A stretch of DNA of 22,494 bases, from NCBI GenBank assembly GCA_041494285.1, contig JBGQAL010000026.1, positions 1-22,494 on the forward strand, in the 5' to 3' direction. The position numbers and the translations under genes are program-made. The notes under the pieces were generated by a model. It saw only the letters and a list, made by a program, of their open reading frames with translations. It did no database searches and was not told where the DNA came from. Source of the DNA: Fen-7 sp041494285 (GTDB lineage: Archaea; Halobacteriota; Methanosarcinia; Methanotrichales; Methanotrichaceae). This document shows positions 14,962 through 22,494 of the stretch, one piece after another. Within the stretch, counting starts at the first letter, position 1, and every line of letters starts with the position of its first letter.

Positions 14962-16893
14962 CTATCCCTTCCATTTTGCCAGCTTTTGTCGGACTCGCTC
15001 TGCATTCGGGCTCTCGATCAGCTCGTAGATCTTGAGCGCGGATCTGGCACAATCGATGGCTTCTGTCCGCTGGCCGAGCTTATCCAATGACAGGCTCAAA
15101 TTGAAAAGCGCGTTTCCTTCTCCGCGCCTGTCCCCGATCTCACGGTCTATGACCAACGCCTGTTCGTGGAACTCGATGGCCTTTTTGGCATCGCCAAGAG
15201 CGGCGTAGGCCAGGCCCAGGTTGCCCAGGTGTGCGCCTTCCGCTGCCCTATCCTTCAAGCGTCTAGCGGCCTCCACGCCACTCTCCAGCCATGAAATCTT
15301 CTGCCTGGGATGGAGGCGCAAATCGAGCACATAGACTCCCGCATCAGGGTAGCTCCTACAAAGCTCGGCAGCAGAAGAATTTGCCTCAAGGTTCTTCTTC
15401 GCCCAGGCATGTCCGGCCATGATATTGGCCTCTTCCAGGTCGAAGAGCTGCATGGCGGCCAGAACGCTGCTCCCGCCTTTCATGTAAAGCTCATCGAAAG
15501 CGGATAGTGCATTTTTATAATGCTTTGCATGGCGCTGCTGTGCAACAGCCCCGGAAGCAGCCTCAAGCCGAGAGCCCGCAAAGTCGCGGGCCAGGTCGTG
15601 CAGGCGGTAGCGCTCACCATTGGGGTTGAAGTTCAGCAGGCTCCACTTAACAAGATCGCTCAAAGCCTTAGCCCCGGCATCTATATCTATTTCCCACACC
15701 GCCGCCGCTCCGGCCCGATCGAAATCGGCAGGGAAAACGGATAGCATTGACCACTGCTTTTGCAGATTGGGTGGAAGAAGCTCGTAGCTCAGGCTGAAGG
15801 TAGCGTCAACCAAATCAAGCCGCGTATTGGCATCTTTCAGCTTCTGGGCATATTCGACTACATCTACGTCAATCCTTTCGGCCAGAAGGCTGGCAGCATT
15901 TCGCAGAGCAATGGGAAGATAGCCACACAGATTCGCCAAATTATCAGCTTGGTCGCCAATTCGATTTGCAATAGAGAGCAGGAGATCGCGGGAGTCCGGC
16001 GGAGGCAATAGCTCCATGTTCTGTGCCTTCAGTCCCGGCAGTGTGAACTTCTGCCTGGAAGTAATCAACATTGCACAGCCAGTTGGAGGAAGCAACATCT
16101 CAACCTGCTCCCGATTGGCAGCGTTGTCTAGCAGGATAAGAGTGTGCTTTCCACTGAGAACGGAGCGATAAAGCCCTCCTAAGCTGCTCAAATCTTCAGG
16201 CATTTGGGCGGTGGGAAGATATGCTCTGATAACGTTCGCCATAGTTTCGGCTGGCTTCAGCGGATTCTTGCTAGTGCCCTTCATTTCAATGAAGATCTGG
16301 CCATCGGGAAATCGGTCCTTAACTTTCTCGGCAATAACCAGAGCAAGAGCCGTCTTGCCAATGCCACCCATGCCTTGCAGCCCTGTGATGGTTGTGCCTC
16401 TATCGAAATTGGCCAGGATATCTTCGAGTTCGATCTTACGACCTGCGAAGTCCGGAGGCGGCGGAGGAATTTGGCGAGGTATAGGGAGCGCGGCGGATCC
16501 AGCAGGATTATAGTGTTTAACCCAAAATATGAAACTTATGAACGCAATGCGTAGCTTGATAGAACAACTTTCTACTTATAAACTCATTAGGTTAAACACT
16601 ATAATGTTGATAGGACCCTCGATATTTCCTGAAAACACCGGACCGTTCACGCTACCTTCGATTTTGGTTCTCGGGCTGTTTATGTTTTGTTCGACGGTCA
16701 AATCATTTTCTGGAGCCAGAACAACCTGAGTTGTTTTATTATCTCGGTGAGGTTCGTTTTCTGTCTTATTCCTGATAAATTCATAGAGCCCAAGCAACGA
16801 GGCCAAAGAACCAATGGCAACCAACCAGGAGCTTTGTCCGATTTGGGGGTATAAGTCTAGAATCCTTGCCGAGGCTACCAAGAAAATGAGCAA
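14962..16893 (-). pseudogene. Membrane-anchored NB-ARC-TPR (NLR-like) protein, interrupted
   Basis: Two open stretches in one frame, separated by a single TAA at 16576-16578. The upstream part has two membrane segments (GLILLLIFLVASA and SWLVAIGSLASLLGLY), then a Gly/Asn-rich linker (GPVFSGNIEGPINI). Downstream comes IPRQIPPPPPDFAGRKIELE, then an NB-ARC ATPase with Walker A GLQGMGGIGKT and Walker B TLILLDN, a winged-helix region, and at least two TPRs (AHLGNLGLAYAALGDAKKAI and the next). Its middle is invaded by a 91-bp element that carries the stop. Removing it with one TA restores INPAGSAALPIPRQ in frame. There is no ATG in frame at the 5' end: an ATG at 16945 is one frame off, so the start is damaged too, unless TTG 16893 is used. 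No protease domain is seen. It is probably a dead sensor or defence protein. Confidence 0.85.
16511..16601. mobile_element. 91-bp MITE-like element with 12-bp terminal inverted repeats
   Basis: TAGTGTTTAACC (16511-16522) and its exact reverse complement (16590-16601) bound a 67-bp AT-rich interior with no coding capacity. It is flanked on both sides by TA (16509-16510 and 16602-16603), as expected for target duplication by IS630/Tc1-type transposases. The palindromic context extends the match to 16 bp (16507-16605). Element plus one TA is 93 bp, a multiple of three. No other copy is visible in this window. Confidence 0.65.
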
Positions 16894-17082
16894 TAGAATC
16901 AGGCCGGATATCTTCCTCAGCTTCGTTGTAGCTCACCGCTTTCATATCATCACTCAGGTCTAAAAATGTTTGTATTCCTTCTCAGGATTTGATTTACAGT
17001 AGGATCCTATGACATATCAGACATCGAAAAGATGCCGAATTATAGTTCCTAACAGACAGAGAAAAAAAGTTGCGAGGAAATA
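16894..17082. other. Intergenic region between adk and the NB-ARC pseudogene
   Basis: Holds the probable original 5' end of the NB-ARC gene (ATG at 16945, minus, encoding MKAVSY before the frame is lost) and, at 17062-17068, a run of seven A's that is a T-run after adk on the minus strand. Confidence 0.45.
17062..17068 (-). terminator. T-run after adk
   Basis: Seven consecutive T's on the minus strand, 15 bases after the adk stop. Archaeal RNA polymerase often stops at such oligo-T tracts without a hairpin. Confidence 0.5.
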
Positions 17083-17727
17083 TTAAATCTTATCCAGAGC
17101 CTTGACAATATTGCCGAAGATGGCCTTGATATCGCCTGTGCCGTTTATGTTGGCGACGATGCCCCTCTTGTTGTAGAAATCGATCAGGGGCTGGGTCTGA
17201 GCGTGGTAAGCCTGAAGCCTCTCCTTGACCGTCGCCTCGGTATCGTCCTGCCTCTGGTACAGGTCAGCGCCGCATGCATCGCACTTGCCGGCCACTTTTG
17301 GTGGGTTGAACTGGACGTGGTAGGTTGTCCCGCACTTGCACATTCTGCGGCCTGTGACACGCTTGATCAGTTCAGCATCGGGAACATCGACATTCAGGAC
17401 CACATCGATCTTCTGGCCCAGAGCCGGAAGGATCTTGTCCAGAGCCTCTGCCTGGGGGGTGGTCCTCGGGTAGCCGTCCAGCATCCAGCCAGCCTTGACA
17501 TCGGGCTTTGCCAGCCTGTCCTTTATGATGTCTATGAGGAGCGAATCGGGAACGAGCTTCCCAGCGTCCATGAACTTCTTGGCCTCAACGCCCAGGGGCG
17601 TACCGTTTCTGACGTTCTCCCTCAGGATGTCTCCAGTCGAGATGTGCTTTACCTTGTACTTGTCGGCAATCATCTTAGCCTGTGTGCCCTTACCAGATCC
17701 CGGCGGACCGAGCAGAATAATGTCCAT
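17083..17727 (-). CDS. adk: Adenylate kinase, zinc-containing long form
   Basis: 214 residues, the usual length of the long form. Interconverts ATP + AMP and 2 ADP in the cytosol. The P-loop GPPGSGKGT is at residues 7-15, the AMP-binding TGDILR at 31-36, and DGYPRT at 84-89. The LID domain carries four cysteines (C130, C132, C149, C152) that bind a structural zinc, as in many Gram-positive bacteria and in methanogens related to Methanosarcina. The start at 17727 is fixed by a strong AAAGGAGGT five bases upstream. A TATA box (17812-17820) gives a leader of about 64 nt. A T-run after the stop suggests it ends its own transcript. Confidence 0.96.
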   Translation of the reverse strand: MDIILLGPPGSGKGTQAKMIADKYKVKHISTGDILRENVRNGTPLGVEAKKFMDAGKLVPDSLLIDIIKDRLAKPDVKAGWMLDGYPRTTPQAEALDKILPALGQKIDVVLNVDVPDAELIKRVTGRRMCKCGTTYHVQFNPPKVAGKCDACGADLYQRQDDTEATVKERLQAYHAQTQPLIDFYNKRGIVANINGTGDIKAIFGNIVKALDKI

Positions 17728-17811
17728 ACCATACCTCCTTTGTCTTCGGAATCAAGCAGCTAAAACCTAGAACCGCTTGTGCCCAAACACGGGTTCTGGT
17801 AATCTCGCTAC

Positions 17812-17820
17812 TTTAAAAAA
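17812..17820 (-). promoter_or_regulatory. TATA box of adk
   Basis: Minus-strand TTTTTTAAA lies about 85 bases before the ATG. It would start the transcript near 17791, with the strong ribosome site in the leader. Confidence 0.45.
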
Positions 17821-17883
17821 CCTTTCTCATCTGGACTATAAGCATCTGGACTGGTCAATACAGAGCCTGTAAACTGTGGAGAC

Positions 17884-18516
17884 CTATAGCAGGGCTGCCA
17901 GGCTCATCATTACCCCAGAGAAGATAGGGATGGTCAGGTTGTCGTCCAGGCCTCTGTTGCAGACGACCAGGGCCATGGAGTCGGCAAGGGTTGCTCCCAG
18001 CGCTCCGAAGAGATAGATCTCCCACGGCAACCGGGTTATGCTCGATGAGAGGTAGCCTATGGCGAGACATGCCAGGAACATACAGGCCACGATTGGCAGC
18101 GGCTTGAACCGCCACCGGACATTTTGTTCTCGGACATTGGCGTTTATCAGCACCGAGCCAACCAACCCGCTGATAGCATCGCCGAGCGAGAGCATGAGCA
18201 TGGATGTCAGTGCTATCATCGGCTGGAAGAGGGCCACAGTCACGAGGCTGCCGAAGATGTAGTAGATGTAACCGGCCACCTTCTTCTGCTCATGGTCCCT
18301 GACTGCTGGAAGGCTTATTCTTCCCCTAAGCCTTCCCGCTTCCAGGATCAGGGCAACTCCCAGGGCCAGGGCGATCATTCCGGCAGTGTAAATCTTGCCG
18401 AAGACGACGATGCCTATAGGTACAGACAGTCCTGTAATGTGGATCGTCTTCCTCTTGATCTCCCGCACCAGGTTGGCGCGCCACTGTGGCTCCGTGTCTA
18501 TCAATCTTCGTCTCAC
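17884..18516 (-). CDS. Dolichol-kinase/CTP-dependent lipid kinase-like membrane protein
   Basis: Up to 210 residues. The N-terminus has the family signature KRKTIHITG (charged residues then His before the first helix), followed by about six hydrophobic segments. Between helices lies LSLGDAISGLVGS, the nucleotide-binding 'GDA' motif of the dolichol kinase/phosphatidate cytidylyltransferase superfamily, and a second (GALGATLADSMALVV) follows near the C-terminus. Archaeal members are thought to phosphorylate polyprenols or related lipids. The GTG at 18516 has no spacing from its only ribosome site (AAAGGTGAG); a TTG at 18504 has good spacing and may be the real start (206 residues). It lies 41 bases after glyS on the same strand, so the two may be co-transcribed. 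Confidence 0.78.
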   Translation of the reverse strand: MRRRLIDTEPQWRANLVREIKRKTIHITGLSVPIGIVVFGKIYTAGMIALALGVALILEAGRLRGRISLPAVRDHEQKKVAGYIYYIFGSLVTVALFQPMIALTSMLMLSLGDAISGLVGSVLINANVREQNVRWRFKPLPIVACMFLACLAIGYLSSSITRLPWEIYLFGALGATLADSMALVVCNRGLDDNLTIPIFSGVMMSLAALL

Positions 18517-18557
18517 CTTTCAAAAAGAAAATCCATTTCAGCTCTTCCGCCCTGCGA

Positions 18558-20309
18558 TCATAGCTCCTTGGCAGCGATCGCTTCCACCGGGACTCCTGTA
18601 TCTTCGAACTTCCTATCTCCAGCGAGGAGTTCTTCGAGAACGCAAGAAAGCTGCTCGACGTTGAGCTTGACCTGCTTCATGGAGTCCCTGTCCCTGATTG
18701 TGACAGTTCCTTGCTCCAGGGTCTCGTAGTCTATGGTCACGCAGTAAGGCGTGCCCACCTCATCGTTCCGCCGGTATCTTCTGCCTATGGAGCCGGAGGT
18801 GTCGTAGTCCACACGGATCCCTATGGACCTTAAGCCGTCAAGGATCTCCTTGGCTGGTTTTACAAGAACGTCTCTGTCCATGAGGGGAAGAACGGCCACC
18901 TCAACGGGGGCTACCTTTGAATTAAACCTGAGGACCGATCTCGGCTCTCCGTCCGCGACATCCTCATAGAAGGAGTGGTCCATGACGGTGTAAACTATTC
19001 GGTCTATGCCGAAGGAGGGCTCGATGACGTGGGGAACGATCTCCTCGCCCCGAATCTCCTCCTCCACTGTCTCGTAGGAGACCAGGGATGGCTCTATCTC
19101 CACAGTAACGCCACCAACCTGGACTTTGATCTTATCTCCCTTAAGGTCCTCGACGCTCATGGCTTTGAGAGCGTCAGCCACGGTCTTGGCCTGGCCCTTG
19201 AATCTGGGCCCGAGAGCCTTCATGTCCGGTTTTACAACCAGCTTCTTTCGCTTTACGGGCTGATCGTAGTGCACGAAGACGGTGAGGTTGACCTTGCTCT
19301 GGGCTGCATGGGCTTTGAGGTCGTAGTCGGTCCGATCCGCCACGCCCACAATCTCTATCCAGCCAAGGTGATCCAGGAGCACCTCTGCATCCCAGCAGTC
19401 TGCAGCATAATGTGCCATCTCGTCCGACTTGTGCTGCCGGAACCGCAGGCGTTCTGGAGATACGCCCACAGCTAGGAGGAACTGGTACGTTCTGGCGACG
19501 TAATATGCCAGCGTCTGGTGGGCTACGATTCCTCGCCCCACGACCTCACTAAAGGTCATCTCCTCAGACTTGCCCTTCTCCTGCGCTGCTTGGGAGTAGA
19601 ACTTCATACTGATGTCCTTGATCTGGTCGAACTTGGGATGGGTCTTATCCCTGGGGTCGATGAAGATCTCCGCTTCGGCCTGGGTGAACTCCCTGAGCCT
19701 GATCACGCCCTGACGGGGCGAGATTTCATTTCTGTAGGACTTGCCTATCTGGACGGCGGCAAAGGGCAGAGAATCGCGGAAGTACCGGAGGAGCCGGGGG
19801 AAGTTTATGAACATGCCCTGGGCGGTTTCTGGACGCAGGTAACCCTGGGTCTTGTTCCCTGGCCCGATCATGGTCTTGAACATGAGATTGAACTCGTAGA
19901 CCTCGGAGAGCTCTCCGCCGCACTCAGGACAGGCCACTTCGTTCTCCTGGATAACTCTGTAGATCTCAGCGTTAGAAAGAGCATCCGGAACCTCGATGAT
20001 ATGCTTTATGAGGTGGTCCGCCCTGTAGACCTCCTTGCACTCCTTGCATCCGGTCAGGGGATCGGAGAAGCCACTGAGGTGGCCTGAGGCCTGGAAGATT
20101 CCCTCTACACCGATTGTGGGAGCTTCTATCTCGGCGAAGCCCTCCTGAATAACGAAGAACTGTCGCCAGGTGTCCTCGATTCTCCTCTTCAGTGTGGCAC
20201 CCAATGGGCCGTAATCGTAGAATCCCGCAGCTCCGCCGTAGAGCTCGAAGGCGGGCCACATAAAGCCGCGCCTACGGCCAAGCTCGGTTATCTTCTCGTA
20301 GTTGTCCAT
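18558..20309 (-). CDS. glyS: Glycyl-tRNA synthetase, archaeal/eukaryotic class II type
   Basis: 583 residues from ATG 20309. Charges tRNA-Gly with glycine. Starts MDNYEKITELGRRRGFMWP, typical of the alpha2-type enzyme. Residues 88-91 (CKEC) and 127-130 (CPEC) form the zinc-binding insert of the archaeal form. The active site shows RPETAQGMF (159-167), motif 2 (YRNEISPRQGVIRLREF, about 192-208) and motif 3 (EPSFGIDRIVYTVMDHSF). The C-terminal anticodon-binding domain begins at VAPVEVAVLPLM. An upstream ATG at 20327 would add six residues, but a TATA box at 20338-20346 predicts a transcript start near 20317, after it. The gene is intact, with all key residues present. Confidence 0.97.
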   Translation of the reverse strand: MDNYEKITELGRRRGFMWPAFELYGGAAGFYDYGPLGATLKRRIEDTWRQFFVIQEGFAEIEAPTIGVEGIFQASGHLSGFSDPLTGCKECKEVYRADHLIKHIIEVPDALSNAEIYRVIQENEVACPECGGELSEVYEFNLMFKTMIGPGNKTQGYLRPETAQGMFINFPRLLRYFRDSLPFAAVQIGKSYRNEISPRQGVIRLREFTQAEAEIFIDPRDKTHPKFDQIKDISMKFYSQAAQEKGKSEEMTFSEVVGRGIVAHQTLAYYVARTYQFLLAVGVSPERLRFRQHKSDEMAHYAADCWDAEVLLDHLGWIEIVGVADRTDYDLKAHAAQSKVNLTVFVHYDQPVKRKKLVVKPDMKALGPRFKGQAKTVADALKAMSVEDLKGDKIKVQVGGVTVEIEPSLVSYETVEEEIRGEEIVPHVIEPSFGIDRIVYTVMDHSFYEDVADGEPRSVLRFNSKVAPVEVAVLPLMDRDVLVKPAKEILDGLRSIGIRVDYDTSGSIGRRYRRNDEVGTPYCVTIDYETLEQGTVTIRDRDSMKQVKLNVEQLSCVLEELLAGDRKFEDTGVPVEAIAAKEL

Positions 20310-20337
20310 GCAAACCCCGCAGTTCAAAATACGGGCG

Positions 20338-20346
20338 ATAATTTAA
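20338..20346 (-). promoter_or_regulatory. TATA box of glyS; decides its start
   Basis: Minus-strand TTAAATTAT is centred about 33 bases before ATG 20309. The expected transcript start (about 20317) leaves an eight-base leader and excludes the ATG at 20327. Confidence 0.5.
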
Positions 20347-21169
20347 CCTTTGTCATATTCGCTTGAATTGCCCGAATTTTAGTGAAGGAGCCTTAGGCTG
20401 CTGAAAATCATTTAAGGAGGGGAAAAGCAAAAGTCCGGGATGTAGGAGGGAGAAAAGATCTCGACTTTTGCCAAGATACACTACGACATTGAACGGATAT
20501 AAAGTTTTTGGTATAAGACGATCGACGTGGTGAACCGTTCGGTTTGTCGAGATATTAAGGCTGAAATAGTCACTGAAATTGTTGAAAGGACCTACATTTT
20601 GCTAGCTTCGTATATGATTAAATGAATACCAAACACGGCAATAAAGAGCGTACAAGGAATAGAGTACTATGTTGCGTTTTATCATTTTTTTTGTATTCGC
20701 CACAAATCTATTTATGTTTATTTGGTAAAACATCCTTTTCCTCCCTGATTGTCTTGATTGAAATCTCCACTCACCCTACCCACACTACTAGTTCTCTGTA
20801 TGATTTAAGTATCTATTTTTCACATTGAGGCTTTGTGAATGCCTTTTGATGTTCTTTCGCTCATATGAGTCCCATATAACTCTTGTAGGTCAAAATACAA
20901 CAAGAGATTAAGAAAATAGCATTAGAAGGTGGATAGATAGACGGCAACAAGGCCACTTCAAACCAAGGCCTTACAGGGATAATTTTAGTGCCAAAGAGTC
21001 GCGAGTATCGTGCACCTTCCTGAACCATTTCGGGCGAACTCTACAACTATTTCCTGCTTATCCCATCATCGTAAGAGGTGATAACGCTGCAAAAGATACG
21101 CAACTTGAATCAGCGAAAAGAATAAAAAAGGAAAAAGCAAAATTCGAGATTCCAAATATCGGAACTGCT
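20347..21169. other. Long AT-rich intergenic region between glyS and hsp20
   Basis: No convincing gene. It contains a 9-bp inverted repeat (GCAAAAGTC at 20427-20435, GACTTTTGC at 20463-20471) with a 27-nt loop, a short palindrome AGCCTTAGGCT just upstream, and T-rich minus-strand tracts at 21121-21137 that may terminate hsp20. A 68-codon plus-strand open frame (20622-20828) has a composition unlike a protein. Confidence 0.45.
20427..20471. repeat. 9-bp inverted repeat (possible stem-loop RNA or operator)
   Basis: Perfect arms GCAAAAGTC / GACTTTTGC around a purine-rich 27-nt loop containing GGAGGG. It lies 118 bases upstream of the glyS start codon. Function unknown. Confidence 0.5.
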
Positions 21170-21760
21170 TTAGTCTATCTTGATCTCCTTGCCCTTTCGC
21201 TTATCCATTTTCTCCAGCTCGACGGTCAGCACGCCGTTTTTGTAGGACGCCTTGGTGCTGTCCTGATCAACGGTCGATTCCAGGGGGATCATCTTGTAGA
21301 ACTTCTTGTCGTCCTTTGTTGAGATCTCAATGCTGTCTTCGGCTACATCCAGCTTTATGTTGTCCTTCTCCACTCCGGGCAGCTCCGCAAAGATCCTGTA
21401 CTTGTCCTTGTCATCCATTACGTCGACCAAAGGCTCTCTACCCGCACTTGGCTCAATCCCCCGATGGGATGGTTTGATGTTTCCGAACTCCTGGAATACA
21501 GGTTCTTTTCCCGGCTCAGCCGTGTAGCTGAACCCGTACACAAAGGGGCCGTACCTTCTGGCCACACCGTCAGGTGTCTTTTCCTCTTTTACGAGATCTC
21601 CGAACGCATCCGGCATTGATTCATCGAACTTTTTTATCAGGTCGTCAAAGGGCATTCTGAACCAATCCTCACTGGTCTTGTCCTTTCTCTCAAAGGGAAA
21701 TCCCTTTGTAAAGCTCTCAAATATGTCGAATATAGATGGATATTTCTTATCTTCCCACAT
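21170..21760 (-). CDS. Small heat-shock protein, Hsp20/alpha-crystallin family
   Basis: 196 residues. An ATP-independent chaperone that holds unfolding proteins. The alpha-crystallin domain spans about residues 106-190, with the typical strands PLVDVMDDKDKYRIFAELPGV and the conserved ASYKNGVLTVEL near the end. The C-terminal tail KGKEIKID contains the I-X-I motif used for oligomer assembly. The N-terminal 100 residues are longer than in minimal archaeal Hsp20 and are rich in Phe, Lys and Asp, usual for the variable substrate-binding arm. The start has a GAGGTGA ribosome site. A strong TATA box (21821-21830) gives a leader of about 40 nt. It is a single-gene transcript. Confidence 0.93.
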   Translation of the reverse strand: MWEDKKYPSIFDIFESFTKGFPFERKDKTSEDWFRMPFDDLIKKFDESMPDAFGDLVKEEKTPDGVARRYGPFVYGFSYTAEPGKEPVFQEFGNIKPSHRGIEPSAGREPLVDVMDDKDKYRIFAELPGVEKDNIKLDVAEDSIEISTKDDKKFYKMIPLESTVDQDSTKASYKNGVLTVELEKMDKRKGKEIKID

Positions 21761-21820
21761 TGAATATCACCTCAAGATCGCCTTGATTACTTCTATGTAC
21801 TAACTTAAAGGTAGTGATAG

Positions 21821-21830
21821 GATATAAATT
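21821..21830 (-). promoter_or_regulatory. TATA box of hsp20
   Basis: Minus-strand AATTTATATC, about 60-70 bases before the start codon. A strong archaeal promoter match. Confidence 0.6.
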
Positions 21831-22494
21831 TTGCCCTGCTGTGATTCTAGGTTATCCCAAATTTTAGGAAGGAAAAGTGGCAGAAAACTGAATGTCACAG
21901 ATAATTAAGCCTTAAAAACACATCGCAGGTTGAATTGAGCCGAGACGAACGCTGAAGACACAGCGCCCTTTGACAGGAGCCATCTCGTGACGGCCTCATC
22001 TCGCTCTTCTTTGGTTCTACACGAGAACCCAAACGCTGCAACACTGGAATTTAGCACAGTGCCCCATTTGCGGAGACTCAACACCATGAGATATAGAGCC
22101 TGCTTGGCGCTTTGGGCCTTTGCGAACACCTGCGCCGCGCTGCTGTTCCGTAGATCTCACTGAACGACGGCTTGCTACGCCAATGACGGCGTGCACCTCT
22201 CTTGCCGCCTCCACCCATCTCTATTGAAAGCGGGCGACCGAAGACTACGCAAGATTGCGTGGCGCTCTTCCAGCCCCTTTGAGATCCGCCACCGTCCAAT
22301 GAAGATGGCAGTCTACGCCCTTAGTCGCGTTTAGATCTCTGGCATTCAGAGCTTAATCGGCGCTCCAGCGAGACTTATGGCACAAGGCACGGCAAACTAC
22401 TGTTATAATCATTATGATTATATCTAGTGCCCTTTCAACCTAAATTTTCTTGAAAATAAACTTTATATTATTTAACATACTCTTTGTTCAATAA
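21831..22494. other. Unassigned region with a GC-richer core
   Basis: From about 21905 to 22390 the base composition is clearly richer in G+C than the flanks, and overlapping open frames of 65-74 codons exist in all three minus-strand frames (one ending at 21905). None has a clear ribosome site or a recognised motif. It may be a decayed gene imported from elsewhere or an RNA-coding stretch. At 22404-22422 lies a perfect 19-bp AT-rich palindrome. The last 40 bases are AT-rich and could be a promoter for a gene beyond the window. Confidence 0.35.
22404..22422. repeat. 19-bp AT-rich palindrome
   Basis: TATAATCAT, a central T, then ATGATTATA. The perfect dyad could be an operator or a small hairpin; no neighbouring gene in the window explains it. 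Confidence 0.5.

Noticed and set aside
18975..20087. Long plus-strand open frames (166 and 189 codons) opposite glyS
   Set aside because: Antisense shadows of a highly conserved gene with strong codon bias; no start signals.
20622..20828. 68-codon plus-strand frame between glyS and hsp20
   Set aside because: AT-driven composition, no ribosome site, no motif; most likely chance.

Overview
The window reads as archaeal chromosome, most likely a methanogen of the Methanothrix/Methanosaeta type (inference, not proven here). Supporting signs are an archaeal-type glycyl-tRNA synthetase, an Nre DNA repair protein with a C-terminal PCNA-binding motif, an archaeal UMP kinase, an HTH-CBS regulator, a dolichol-kinase-like membrane enzyme, and AT-rich TATA boxes about 25 bases before several start codons. 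Some of these imply leaderless or nearly leaderless mRNAs (hisI, pyrH, glyS, HTH-CBS).

Layout. (1) 1-4470, minus strand: a tightly overlapping three-gene operon encodes a CHAT protease-NB-ARC-TPR protein, a small zinc ribbon and a small membrane protein. It looks like an NLR/caspase-like defence or cell-death module. Upstream lies a short gene that looks like an internally deleted family B DNA polymerase. (2) 4780-7130: accessory genes, namely a secreted beta-helix protein, a small secreted protein and a cupin. (3) 7474-8515: dinB (DNA polymerase IV), broken by one extra base. (4) 8589-10130: a roughly 100-nt hairpin RNA with the SRP domain IV signature. Its last 29 nt are repeated exactly about 1.43 kb downstream, bracketing a frameshifted secreted protein with two internal repeats. 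(5) 10347-14848: housekeeping and metabolic genes, namely nre, divergent from hisI plus a radical SAM/SPASM gene, then an HTH-CBS regulator convergent with pyrH. (6) 14962-16945, minus strand: a second NB-ARC-TPR protein. It is interrupted by a 91-bp element with terminal inverted repeats that brings in a stop codon, and its 5' end is also damaged. (7) 17083-20309, minus strand: adk, a dolichol-kinase-like gene and glyS. (8) 20310-22494: mostly non-coding DNA around one hsp20 gene.

The housekeeping genes (nre, hisI, pyrH, adk, glyS, hsp20) are intact. The accessory stretch between dinB and the second NB-ARC gene has several single-base frame breaks, which may be true decay or assembly error. 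The most interesting items are the CHAT operon, the small SRP-like RNA with its duplicated 3' end, and the element inside the second NLR-like gene.
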